Shown here: positions 1 to 7,436 of the stretch, one piece after another
Numbering within the stretch: the first letter of the stretch is position 1
Layout of the letters: each line of letters begins with the position of its first letter
Assembly (NCBI GenBank): GCA_902777335.1
Contig: CACYTF010000007.1
Location: forward strand, 1-33,737
Length of the DNA: 33,737 nucleotides
Reading direction: 5' to 3'
Source of the DNA: an uncultured Eubacteriales bacterium
Lineage (GTDB): Bacteria > Bacillota > Clostridia > Christensenellales > Aristaeellaceae
Notes under the pieces: generated by a model
The model's database searches: none
What the model was told of the DNA's origin: nothing
Seen by the model: the letters and a program-made list of their open reading frames with translations, nothing else
Position numbers and translations under genes: made by a program

Positions 1-196
1 GACCCTGAACCTGGCCAAGCGCCTGAAGGTCACGCCCAGCGACACCAAGACCACCTACACCTGGAAGAGCAGCGACAAAACGGTGGCGAAGGTCAACGCA
101 AAGGGCGTCGTGAAGGCGCTGAGTAAGGGGACAGTCACCATTACGGTGAAGGCCGAGAACGGAAGGAAGGCCAAGGTGAAGATGAAGGTCAAGTAG
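1..196 (+). CDS. C-terminal end of a Big_2 (bacterial Ig-like) surface protein, partial
   Basis: An open frame enters from the left edge (codons from base 2) and ends at TAG 194-196, giving about 64 residues. The segment has the Big_2 pattern: a W-K-S-S-D core, then 'TVAKVNAKGVVKAL', then 'GTVTITVKA', and a basic C-terminus. Such domains usually sit in tandem at the end of secreted or cell-surface proteins, so the missing upstream part is probably an exported protein. The tail is very lysine-rich. No sorting signal or membrane anchor follows. The catalytic or binding part lies outside the window, so no function can be given. Confidence 0.8.
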   Translation, partial: TLNLAKRLKVTPSDTKTTYTWKSSDKTVAKVNAKGVVKALSKGTVTITVKAENGRKAKVKMKVK

Positions 197-229
197 ACTT
201 TCGCTTGTGCCATACCCCGATTTGTGATA

Positions 230-264
230 GAATACTCCCAGCGAAATGCCGGGAGTATTCTTTT
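230..264 (+). terminator. Rho-independent terminator after the Big_2 gene
   Basis: Perfect 10-bp inverted repeat (GAATACTCCC at 230-239, GGGAGTATTC at 251-260) with an 11-base loop and TTTT at 261-264. It lies 33 bases after the stop of the upstream gene. It also argues that the next gene starts at ATG 304 and not at the in-frame ATG 205, which would place the hairpin inside coding sequence. Confidence 0.75.
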
Positions 265-303
265 GAAGCGAAGGAACCTTCCCGGAGAAGAGGGTGGCGA
301 ACC

Positions 304-1065
304 ATGGCCAAGGGGCTTTCCTGGGCGGTGTTCAAGGTGGTCTGCGGCCTGGCGCGGCTGCACATGCCGAGGCCGGAATTCATGGGGGTGGAAAACCTGC
401 CGGAGGGACCCTGCGTGATCGTTGGAAATCACGCGCAGATGAACGGGCCCGTATACGCCGAGCTGTACCTGCCCGGCAAGCCCGATATCTGGTGCAACGC
501 CCAGATGATGCACCTGCGCGAGGTGCCGGACTACGCCTTTCAGGATTTCTGGTCGCAAAAGCCCGCGCGGGTGCGCTGGCTGTACCGCATCGCGTCGTAC
601 CTGATCGCGCCGGTGTCGGTGTGTGTGTTCAACAACGCCCGCTGCATCCCCGTGTACCACGACATGCGCCTGCTCACCACCCTGCGCCAGACGCTGAAGC
701 GGCTGGGCGAGGGGAAGCGCGTGGTGATCTTCCCGGAGAAGAACGAACCCTTCAACCACATACTCTACGCGTTCCAGGACCGCTTCATCGACCTGGGGAA
801 GATGTACCGCACCCGCGCGGGCGAGGCGCTGCGCTTCGTGCCCATGTACGTCGCGCCGAACCTGCGGCGGGTGATCTTCGGAAAACCGGTGCCCTACGAG
901 GCCGGAAATGACCCGGAGGCGGAGCGGGCGCGGGTGTGCCGGGCGCTGACGGACGCCATCACGCAGCTGGCGGACGCGCAGCCCCTGCACCGGGTGGTGC
1001 CCTACCGCAACATGCCCAAGAAGCTGTACCCCTACAATCGCCCCGACGAGAGGAACAGAGCATGA
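304..1065 (+). CDS. PlsC-like lysophospholipid acyltransferase family protein with atypical active-site motif
   Basis: A protein of 253 residues resembling 1-acyl-glycerol-3-phosphate acyltransferases, which transfer fatty acyl groups to lysophosphatidate at the inner membrane face. The first family motif is 'VGNHAQMNGP'. His43 is present but the Asp of the canonical H-x4-D is replaced by Gly48. The second motif region reads 'FPEKNEP' (143-149), where classical enzymes have FPEGTR. A hydrophobic segment, 'IASYLIAPVSVCVF', lies between them. ATG 304 is chosen because the longer in-frame start at 205 lies upstream of a terminator. The stop overlaps the next start (ATGA), so the gene is translationally coupled to the PAP2 gene. 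The fold assignment is fairly secure. The substrate, and whether it is catalytic, are not. Confidence 0.75.
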   Translation: MAKGLSWAVFKVVCGLARLHMPRPEFMGVENLPEGPCVIVGNHAQMNGPVYAELYLPGKPDIWCNAQMMHLREVPDYAFQDFWSQKPARVRWLYRIASYLIAPVSVCVFNNARCIPVYHDMRLLTTLRQTLKRLGEGKRVVIFPEKNEPFNHILYAFQDRFIDLGKMYRTRAGEALRFVPMYVAPNLRRVIFGKPVPYEAGNDPEAERARVCRALTDAITQLADAQPLHRVVPYRNMPKKLYPYNRPDERNRA

Positions 1066-1739
1066 GAAAGCCCGAAGTCGACTACCGCCAATTCAGGCTG
1101 TCCCGATTGAACGAAAAGCGCTACGCCCATCTGAAGCTGCTGGGCGGGTGGATCGTTTACTTCATGCTGTACTTCCTGACGGAGAACTTCATCCCCGAGA
1201 CGCGCTGGCACGTGATCCACTGCGCCCTGGACGACGTGATACCGTTCCGGGAGGGCTTCGCGCTGCTGTACTGCTGCTGGTACGTGCTGATCGTGATCTC
1301 GCTGGGGGCGTTTCTGCTGTACGACGTGACCAGCTTCAAGCGCCTGCAGGTCTACATCATGATCACCCAGGCGGTGGCGATGCTGGTCTACATCGTCTAT
1401 CCCAGCGTCCAAAACCTGCGGCCCGCGTCCTTTGAGCGCGACAACGCGCTGACCCGGCTGATGGCCTTCATCTATTCCTTCGACACGCCCACCGGCGTGT
1501 GCCCGTCGCTGCACGTGGCCTATTCGATGGGCATCGCCTCGGTGTGGTGCCGGTCCAGGCTCGCCGGCAGGCCCTGGAAGCTGCTGATGATACTCTCCGC
1601 GGCGCTGATCTCGATATCGACGGCCTTCGTCAAGCAGCACTCGGTGGTGGACATATTCGCCGCGATCCCGCTGGGGCTGCTGGCGGAATGCCTGGTGTTC
1701 GGAAACACCGGGCTGCGCAAATGGATTGAAAGGACGTGA
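1062..1739 (+). CDS. PAP2-superfamily membrane phosphatase
   Basis: A protein of 225 residues with about five to six hydrophobic segments. The C-terminal half carries the PAP2 motifs: 'CPSLHVAYS' with His151, and 'KQHSVVD' with His193 and Asp197, the catalytic His/Asp relay of phosphatidate and isoprenyl-diphosphate phosphatases. The 'PTGVCPSLHV' form resembles the sub-branch related to inositol-phosphorylceramide synthases and lipid phosphatases. Expected role: dephosphorylation of a lipid phosphate or transfer of a phospho-headgroup at the membrane. It begins in the stop codon of the acyltransferase and ends just before a GtrA gene, which suggests a small envelope-lipid cassette. The exact substrate cannot be read from the sequence. 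Confidence 0.85.
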   Translation: MRKPEVDYRQFRLSRLNEKRYAHLKLLGGWIVYFMLYFLTENFIPETRWHVIHCALDDVIPFREGFALLYCCWYVLIVISLGAFLLYDVTSFKRLQVYIMITQAVAMLVYIVYPSVQNLRPASFERDNALTRLMAFIYSFDTPTGVCPSLHVAYSMGIASVWCRSRLAGRPWKLLMILSAALISISTAFVKQHSVVDIFAAIPLGLLAECLVFGNTGLRKWIERT

Positions 1740-1744
1740 CGCGC

Positions 1745-2140
1745 GTGAAGGAGTTTGTCCGCGTAGTGAAGTTCACCTTTTTCTCGATCAGCGCCGGGGT
1801 CATAGAGATCGGCGCGTTTACACTGCTCAACGAGCTGCTGCACCTGCCGTACTGGGTCAGCTACCTGGTGGCGCTGGTGCTGTCGGTGCTGTGGAACTTC
1901 ACGCTGAACAGGCGCTACACCTTCAAGTCCGCCAGCAACGTGCCGGTGGCCATGCTGAAGGTGGCGGCCTTCTATGTGGTGTTCACGCCGCTGTCCACCG
2001 CCCTGGAGCACTGGATGACCGGAAGCCTGGGCTGGAACGAATACCTGGCCACTGGCGCGAACATGGCGCTGAACTTCGTCACCGAGTTCCTGTACCAGCG
2101 CTTCTTCGTGTTCGGCAAGTCCATCGACAGCCGGAAATGA
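1745..2140 (+). CDS. GtrA-family membrane protein
   Basis: A protein of 131 residues with four predicted membrane helices and the GtrA-family signature near the second and third helices: 'LWNFTLNRRYTF', a conserved N-F-x-x-N-R-x-x-T/V-F pattern. GtrA/DPMS1-like proteins are thought to move or help use polyprenyl-phosphate-linked sugars in surface glycosylation. GTG 1745 is preferred because GAAAGGA ends ten bases upstream. The alternative GTG 1736 leaves only one base of spacing. It follows the PAP2 gene within a few bases, and the helicase start lies 28 bases downstream. No glycosyltransferase partner is visible here. Confidence 0.8.
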   Translation: MKEFVRVVKFTFFSISAGVIEIGAFTLLNELLHLPYWVSYLVALVLSVLWNFTLNRRYTFKSASNVPVAMLKVAAFYVVFTPLSTALEHWMTGSLGWNEYLATGANMALNFVTEFLYQRFFVFGKSIDSRK

Positions 2141-2168
2141 CCCGCAAACCCGGCCCTGGAGGGAGCAA

Positions 2169-5100
2169 ATGAACTGGCGCTGCGCAAAAACCGAACAGTG
2201 GTTCCGGGAATGCCTGGGCGCGCCCACCACCGTCCAAGAGATGGCATGGCCGGCCATCGCGTCCGGCGAACACGTATTGGTCAGCGCGCCCACCGGCGCG
2301 GGCAAGACGCTGGCCGCCTTTTTGGCGCTGCTGGACGGCATGAAGGCCCAAGACGAGGCGGGCGCGCTTCAGGACGGCCTGCAGGTGATCTACATATCGC
2401 CGCTGCGGGCGCTGGCCGCCGACATCCGCGAGAACCTGACCCGGCCCCTGGAGGGCATCGGCGCGAACGCTGTCCGGGTGGGCATGCGCACCGGCGACAC
2501 CCCCGCCGCCGAGCGCCAGAAGATGCTGCGCAGGCCGCCGCACATACTGATCACCACGCCCGAGTCCCTCTACCTGCTGCTGTGCACCCAGAGGGGCCGG
2601 GACATGCTCTCGACGGCGAAGACCGTCATACTCGACGAGCTGCACGCCCTGATCTCCACCAAGCGCGGCGCGCACCTGATGCTGTCGCTGGCGCGGCTGG
2701 ACGCGCTTACCGAAAAGCCGGTGCAGCGCGTCGGCCTTTCGGCGACGATAAGGCCGCTGGAACTGGCCGCGGAATACCTGGGAAGCGGCGCGCCCGTCCG
2801 CGTGATCGCCCCCGCCGCCCGGAAGCGGGCGGAGATCGCCGTGACCGGCGTGCTGCCCGACATGCGCGTGCTGCCCGAGGGCACCATATGGCCGGAACTG
2901 GCCCGACAGGTGGCCCGGGCCTGCCAGGGGCAGCGCACCGTGATCGCCTTTATGGAGGGCCGGGCCCAGGCCGAGCGCCTCGCCGCGGCGGTGAACGAGA
3001 TCGAGGGCGAGGGCTTCGCGCTGGCCCATCACGGCAGCGTGTCCCGGGAAAAGCGCCAGCAGGCCGAGGAGGCGCTGAGAAGCGGCCGGCTGCGGCTGCT
3101 GTGCGCCACGTCGTCGATGGAGCTGGGCATCGACGTGGGCGAGGTGGACCTGGTGCTGCAGGTGGGCTGCCCGCTGACGGTGTCCTCGGCACTGCAGCGC
3201 ATGGGCCGCGCCGGGCACAGCCCCGGGCGGGTCAGCGTGATGCGGGTGTACCCGAAGACGGCCTCCGACGGGCTGTGGTGCGCGCTGACCGCCGACGCGG
3301 CACTGTCCGGCGCCATCGAGCCCGCCAGGCCGCCCCGGATGTGCCTGGACGTGCTGGCCCAGCACCTGGTGTCGATGGCCGCGGACGGCGGCTATACGGT
3401 GGACGAGGCCATGAACATCATCGGCGGGGCCTGGCCGACCCGGGAGGTCACCCGCGAACAGCTGACCGCGGTGCTGCGCATGCTCTCCGGCGACTGGGAG
3501 CACGACCAGGACAAGCCGGCGCGGCCCCGGCTGCTCTACGACCGCATCCACGGCACGGTGACCGGCGACAGTTACACGCGCCTGCTGGCGCTGTCGGCGG
3601 GCGGCACCATCCCGGACCGCGGCCTGTACCCCGCCGTGCTGCCGGACGGCACGCGGGTGGGGGAGCTGGACGAGGAATTCGTGTTCGAGGCCCGCATCGG
3701 CGACCGGTTCCTGCTGGGCGCGTTCGCCTGGCAGATCGAGCAGATCACGCGGGACCGGGTGGTCGTCCACGCCTCAAGCGGCGCCGGCGCGCAGGCCCCG
3801 TTTTGGCGCGGGGACGGCACGGGCCGCGACTACGGCGTGTCCGAGCGCTTCGGCGCGGCCCTTCGGAGCATGCAGGACGGCAGAGACCTGCAAGGGAAGC
3901 TGGCCGCGCTGCACATGGACGAATGGGCGGCCCAGAACGCGGCCCGGCACCTTAGTGACCAGCTGGCCGCCACCGGCTGCCTGCCGGACGATGAGACCAT
4001 CGTGGTCGAGCACTTCTCCGACGACGCCGGCGAGCACCAGATGATGGTCCACTCCATATTCGGCCGCCGGGTCAACGAGGGCCTGGCGCTGCTCTTGCGC
4101 CAGAAGGCCGCGGAGGCCCTGAACTGCGACGTGCGGTACTACGACGACGACAACGGCGCGCTGCTGTACGCCATCGGCACGCGGGACATCCCCGAGGGCC
4201 TGCTGCAGGCCCTGGACCCGTCGCGCACGCGATCGCTTCTGACGGCGCTGATGCCGGCCACGCCGCTGTTCTCGATGGCGTTTCGCTACAACGCGGGCCG
4301 GGCGCTGATGTTCGGTGCGCGCTCCGGAAAGCGCCAGGCCCTGTGGGTGCAGCGGCTGCGCGGGGCCGAGGCGCTGGCGGCCGTGGTGGGGGACGCGGGC
4401 CACCCGCTGATACGGGAGACGCTGCGGGAGTGCCTGGAGGACTACCTGGACATCGACGCGCTGAACGCCGTGATCGAGGGCGTGCGCGCCGGGAAGATCG
4501 CCGTCCGGGAGCTGCATTTGGAGTCGCCCTCGCCGATGGCGCTGCCGATGCGCCGCCAGGTGGAGGCGGAGATGATGTACAACTACGCGCCCATCCCCAG
4601 GGCGGCCAACGCCGCGGCGGAAGACGCGCTGAAGCGGGCCGTGGAAATGGGCAGCGCCATCGCGCCGGACCCGAATCTGCTGAACGCCCGGTACATGGAC
4701 CGACCCGCGCCGGAGAATATCGACCGGCTGCACAGTCTGATGATGACCGAGGGCGACTTTGTGGCCGGCGAGGTGGATGCGCCCATCGAATGGCTGGAGG
4801 CGCTGAGCCGCGCCGGGCGCTGCCGGTACATCGAGCCCGGGCTGTGGATCCCCGCCGAGATGACCGAATTGTACCTTATGGCCTCGGAAAAGCGCGACGC
4901 CGAAAAGCAGGCACGCATCGCGCGGCGCTGCCTGCGGTACCGGGGGGCCCAGAGCGCCCGAAGCCTGCGGGAGCGCTACGGCTGGCCTGCGGACGACTGC
5001 GCCGCGGCCCTCGACGCGCTTGTAAAGAGCGGCGACGCCGTTGAAGAAAATGAATTGTACTTCCACGCCCAGGTGTACGAGATGGCGCGCCGCCAGACGG

Positions 5101-6269
5101 TGCGCGCCCGGCGCGACGCCATTGTGACCCTTCCGCCATCCCGCTACGCGGCGCTGCTGGCCCGCGGCCTGCGCGCGCCGGGGCGTCCGGCGGACCAGCT
5201 GCGCGGGGCGGTGGAGGCGCTCGTCGACTGGCCTTTCCCGATCCGGCAGTGGGAGGAGGCGCTGCTGCCCGCCCGGGTGCGGGACTACCGCCCGGCGCTG
5301 CTGGACGAGCTGCTCTCCCGGGGGGAATACCTGTGGCGGCTGGAGGACGGCCGGCTGTCGCTGCACCGCTCGGAGCGCGTCGACTGGGACGCGCCGCCCC
5401 TTTGGCGCGCGCGTTCGGAGGCGGTTGAGGACGATGACGAGGCGGCGGTGCTCTCGGCGCTGGAGAAGCGCGGGGCCAGCTTCGCGGCGGCGCTGGCGGG
5501 ACTTACGCGCACACAACCCGTGGGCCGGGTGCTGCTGCGGCTGGCGTCAAAGGGGCTCGTGCGCGCGGACAGCCTTGCGCCCATGCGCGTCATGCTCGAA
5601 GCGGAGGCGGGCGCGGCGCAATCGCCCAGACAGCAGTCGCGCCTGTGGGCCGCCGCCTGTCAGTCGGGCCGGTGGGAGCTCACGCGGCCCCTGATGCCCG
5701 AGGACGACGAGGCGCGCCTCCTGCGGGACTTTGCCGCCCGAAGGCTCGTGTGCCGGGAGACGGTCCGGCGGCTGCCCTGGGCGCGGGCCTGGGAGCGGCT
5801 GCGCGTCTGGGAGTATACGGGCCGCGCGCGGCGGGGCTACTTCGTCGCCGGGCTGTCGGGCATACAGTTCGCGCTGGATACGGACTTCGCCGCGGTGACG
5901 TCGGGGCTCAATGCCCACGACAGCGAGCCCCTCTGGCTGCAGGCCAACGACCCGGCCCAGGCCTGGGGGAACGTCCTCAGTCACGCGGCGGGGCGGAGCT
6001 TTCTCTGCGTGCCGGGCACGGCCGTCTGCCTGCTGGACGGCGCGCCGGTGGCGGTGCTGGAGCAGGGCGGCAGGAAGCTGCGGGTGTTTGAACAGGAGCA
6101 CGCCGCGCGGGCGCTGGCGGCGCTGACGCGAGACTACCGGGCCGGCTTTGTGTTCGGCGGCAGGGAGCGGCTGACCATCAGGGAGGGCGCCCGCGGCTTC
6201 GAGGACGCGCTGCGGGAGGCCGGCTGGCTGCCGGAGGCGCTGGACTGGACGCTGTGGAAGCGAGAATAG
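2169..6269 (+). CDS. lhr: Lhr-type superfamily 2 DEAD/DEAH-box helicase
   Basis: A protein of 1366 residues, within the size range of long Lhr helicases. Helicase motifs are in order: Walker A 'APTGAGKT' (40-47), 'TTPES' (129-133), 'DELH' (156-159), 'SAT' (191-193), then motif V 'SSMELGIDVG' and motif VI 'LQRMGRAGH' near 313-352. The roughly 900 further residues fit the Lhr core winged-helix region and C-terminal extension. Lhr proteins are ATP-driven 3'-5' helicases linked to DNA repair. ATG 2169 is preceded by GGAGGGAG. The gene follows the envelope genes closely, so it may be co-transcribed with them, without an obvious functional tie. It ends one base before a long terminator stem. Confidence 0.92.
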   Translation: MNWRCAKTEQWFRECLGAPTTVQEMAWPAIASGEHVLVSAPTGAGKTLAAFLALLDGMKAQDEAGALQDGLQVIYISPLRALAADIRENLTRPLEGIGANAVRVGMRTGDTPAAERQKMLRRPPHILITTPESLYLLLCTQRGRDMLSTAKTVILDELHALISTKRGAHLMLSLARLDALTEKPVQRVGLSATIRPLELAAEYLGSGAPVRVIAPAARKRAEIAVTGVLPDMRVLPEGTIWPELARQVARACQGQRTVIAFMEGRAQAERLAAAVNEIEGEGFALAHHGSVSREKRQQAEEALRSGRLRLLCATSSMELGIDVGEVDLVLQVGCPLTVSSALQRMGRAGHSPGRVSVMRVYPKTASDGLWCALTADAALSGAIEPARPPRMCLDVLAQHLVSMAADGGYTVDEAMNIIGGAWPTREVTREQLTAVLRMLSGDWEHDQDKPARPRLLYDRIHGTVTGDSYTRLLALSAGGTIPDRGLYPAVLPDGTRVGELDEEFVFEARIGDRFLLGAFAWQIEQITRDRVVVHASSGAGAQAPFWRGDGTGRDYGVSERFGAALRSMQDGRDLQGKLAALHMDEWAAQNAARHLSDQLAATGCLPDDETIVVEHFSDDAGEHQMMVHSIFGRRVNEGLALLLRQKAAEALNCDVRYYDDDNGALLYAIGTRDIPEGLLQALDPSRTRSLLTALMPATPLFSMAFRYNAGRALMFGARSGKRQALWVQRLRGAEALAAVVGDAGHPLIRETLRECLEDYLDIDALNAVIEGVRAGKIAVRELHLESPSPMALPMRRQVEAEMMYNYAPIPRAANAAAEDALKRAVEMGSAIAPDPNLLNARYMDRPAPENIDRLHSLMMTEGDFVAGEVDAPIEWLEALSRAGRCRYIEPGLWIPAEMTELYLMASEKRDAEKQARIARRCLRYRGAQSARSLRERYGWPADDCAAALDALVKSGDAVEENELYFHAQVYEMARRQTVRARRDAIVTLPPSRYAALLARGLRAPGRPADQLRGAVEALVDWPFPIRQWEEALLPARVRDYRPALLDELLSRGEYLWRLEDGRLSLHRSERVDWDAPPLWRARSEAVEDDDEAAVLSALEKRGASFAAALAGLTRTQPVGRVLLRLASKGLVRADSLAPMRVMLEAEAGAAQSPRQQSRLWAAACQSGRWELTRPLMPEDDEARLLRDFAARRLVCRETVRRLPWARAWERLRVWEYTGRARRGYFVAGLSGIQFALDTDFAAVTSGLNAHDSEPLWLQANDPAQAWGNVLSHAAGRSFLCVPGTAVCLLDGAPVAVLEQGGRKLRVFEQEHAARALAALTRDYRAGFVFGGRERLTIREGARGFEDALREAGWLPEALDWTLWKRE

Positions 6270-6326
6270 TACAACACACAAGCGGCGCGCCTTCCGTTTC
6301 GGAAGGCGCGCCGCTTGTGTGTTGTA
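6270..6326. terminator. Bidirectional terminator with a 26-bp perfect stem
   Basis: Perfect inverted repeat: arm 6270-6295 pairs with 6301-6326 around the 5-base loop GTTTC. The stem is GC-rich near the loop and A/T-richer at the base. It sits exactly between the converging lhr (stop 6267-6269) and the minus-strand gene ending at 6333, so it can stop transcription from both sides. Confidence 0.85.
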
Positions 6327-6332
6327 TGTAGG

Positions 6333-6944
6333 TCAGTCGTTAGGGGATTGCGCGATCTCGCGCAGTATGGCGTTCACCAGCGATACCGTGACGCCCACGC
6401 CGCCCTTCTTGCCGCGGACCACGATGGCGTTCAGGTCGCTGTCCATCAGGCGCTCCTTCATCTGCACCACGCTGGCAAAGCCGGTGGGGGCGGCCAGCAC
6501 GCAGACGTCGCTCATCGGCTCGTGCTGCCGGCGGACGAGCATGCGGTTGATCGCCGCGGGGGCGCTGCCGACGACCATCAGCTTGGGCCCCGGGATCGCC
6601 AGCCCGCGGTCCACGGCCACCTCGGCCCGGGTCACGTGGCGCTGCTCCGCCAGGAGCACCACCTGGGGATCGTCGATGAAACAGATGATCTTGGCGCCTT
6701 TGTCTCCAAGCAGGCTGCCGTCGATGTCGTTGGCGACCAGCAACGTGTCGGTGATGATCGACCCGCCCGTTTCGATCAGTCGTTTGATGTGGGTCAGTGC
6801 GGTGGGACCGAAGTATACGCTCTTGGATAACGCGGGATCACTCGTCGCCGCGGATACTGCTTTCAGAATATTCTCGACACCCTGACTGACGTACTCGGTA
6901 CCGATCTGATACTTTCCGTCCTGGCCATGCTGCCTTTTATACAA
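6333..6944 (-). CDS. Orphan precorrin-8X methylmutase (CbiC/CobH)-like protein, catalytic His absent
   Basis: About 203 residues that follow the CbiC/CobH family almost end to end: 'IITDTLLVANDI', 'DDPQVV', 'VTRAEVAVDRGL', 'VVGSAPAAINRML', 'APTGFASVVQMKERL' and 'RGKKGGVGV'. CbiC moves a methyl group from C-11 to C-12 of precorrin-8 using a histidine in an I-H-T-T-x-D motif. The corresponding segment here is 'VSAATSDP', with Ala in place of His. No other cobalamin gene is in the window. TTG 6944 is chosen because GGAG lies eight bases upstream. GTG 6953 is an alternative without a ribosome site. The gene has its own promoter at 7009-7037. The family assignment is strong. Methylmutase activity is doubtful, and a binding or regulatory role is possible. 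Confidence 0.8.
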   Translation of the reverse strand: MYKRQHGQDGKYQIGTEYVSQGVENILKAVSAATSDPALSKSVYFGPTALTHIKRLIETGGSIITDTLLVANDIDGSLLGDKGAKIICFIDDPQVVLLAEQRHVTRAEVAVDRGLAIPGPKLMVVGSAPAAINRMLVRRQHEPMSDVCVLAAPTGFASVVQMKERLMDSDLNAIVVRGKKGGVGVTVSLVNAILREIAQSPND

Positions 6945-7008
6945 GATTTCCACTCCATTCTGCTATTGTACGAATACGGTCTCGGTCATATCCGTACACA
7001 ACAATATA

Positions 7009-7037
7009 ACTATACATCGTTCCGCCTATTTAGTCAA
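7009..7037 (-). promoter_or_regulatory. Vegetative promoter for the CbiC-like gene
   Basis: On the minus strand TTGACT (7037-7032) and TATAGT (7014-7009) are 17 bases apart, one mismatch each from the sigma-A consensus. The implied leader to the TTG start is about 60 bases, which is too short for a cobalamin riboswitch. Confidence 0.7.
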
Positions 7038-7097
7038 GGAACCGGAATAATTTATTTCGTTAACATTTGAGCACCGTCGATTAACATAAAATGAGTA

Positions 7098-7126
7098 TTG
7101 ACATTCGGACCGCCATCGGTTATAAT
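7098..7126 (+). promoter_or_regulatory. Consensus sigma-A promoter for tRNA-Trp
   Basis: TTGACA (7098-7103) and TATAAT (7121-7126) with a 17-base spacer, a perfect match to the vegetative consensus. The tRNA begins 20 bases after the -10 box, so transcription should start close to the mature 5' end. Confidence 0.9.
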
Positions 7127-7146
7127 AACTCTGTTCGCGAGAACAA

Positions 7147-7220
7147 AGGGGCATGGTGTAATGGTAACACGTGGGTCTCCAAAACCTTTGTTGTGAGTTC
7201 GAATCTTACTGCCCCTGCCA
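7147..7220 (+). tRNA. tRNA-Trp (CCA anticodon)
   Basis: A 74-base cloverleaf. Acceptor AGGGGCA (7147-7153) pairs with TGCCCCT. The D stem is GTGT/ACAC. The anticodon loop is CTCCAAA with anticodon CCA. The T stem is GTGAG/CTTAC around loop TTCGAAT. Discriminator G and an encoded CCA end at 7220. The acceptor and anticodon regions match known Firmicutes tRNA-Trp. The anticodon stem has a T-T mismatch at its outer pair. It is transcribed alone between its promoter and a strong terminator. Confidence 0.95.
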
Positions 7221-7221
7221 A

Positions 7222-7259
7222 GAAAGAAACCTGATTTGAGCGCAAATCAGGTTTCTTTC
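7222..7259 (+). terminator. Terminator of tRNA-Trp
   Basis: Perfect 17-bp stem (7222-7238 with 7243-7259) and 4-base loop AGCG. The 3' arm ends in TTTCTTTC, so the U-rich tract is part of the stem. It begins two bases after the tRNA. Confidence 0.85.
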
Positions 7260-7260
7260 A

Positions 7261-7345
7261 GTTATATTCGCCTTCGGCGAGTGATATGCTTCGCAGTGAT
7301 ATTCGGCTGACGCCGAGTGATATTCGCCTGCGGCGAGTCATATTG
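7261..7345. repeat. Array of short palindromic TGATAT-flanked units
   Basis: Four consecutive units of 20, 15, 21 and 20 bases each begin with G-T-(T/G)-A-T-A-T and contain a small hairpin: TTCGCC/GGCGA, TGC/GCA, TTCGGC/GCCGA and TTCGCC/GGCGA. A degenerate fifth unit, GTCATATTGCG, follows. The hairpin arms differ between units but covary, while the GTGATAT linker is constant. The array lies between the tRNA terminator and the promoter of the methyltransferase operon. No protein is encoded. Its function is unknown. It looks like an intergenic repeat element rather than CRISPR. Confidence 0.7.
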
Positions 7346-7357
7346 CGCGTTTCGGAA

Positions 7358-7386
7358 TTGAAATTGCCTCCCAAATGTGTTACAAT
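7358..7386 (+). promoter_or_regulatory. Promoter of the methyltransferase-hslO-dus operon
   Basis: TTGAAA (7358-7363) and TACAAT (7381-7386) separated by exactly 17 bases, followed 50 bases later by the start codon of the first gene. No other good promoter is seen before 13882, so this one may drive the whole run. Confidence 0.75.
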
Positions 7387-7436
7387 ACAAAATGGCATTG
7401 TATGTATGACTCCCAACGCAACGGAGGTGAGCGCCG

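Noticed and set aside
205..303. Longer N-terminus for the PlsC-like protein
   Set aside because: This stretch contains the upstream gene's terminator and encodes no family-like sequence.
2079..5516. Two long minus-strand open frames opposite lhr
   Set aside because: Low-complexity His/Arg/Gln-rich translations typical of antisense frames in GC-rich DNA. The plus-strand helicase motifs are unambiguous.
6945..7008. Cobalamin riboswitch in front of the CbiC-like gene
   Set aside because: The leader from the predicted start site is about 60 bases, far too short, and no B12-box was seen.
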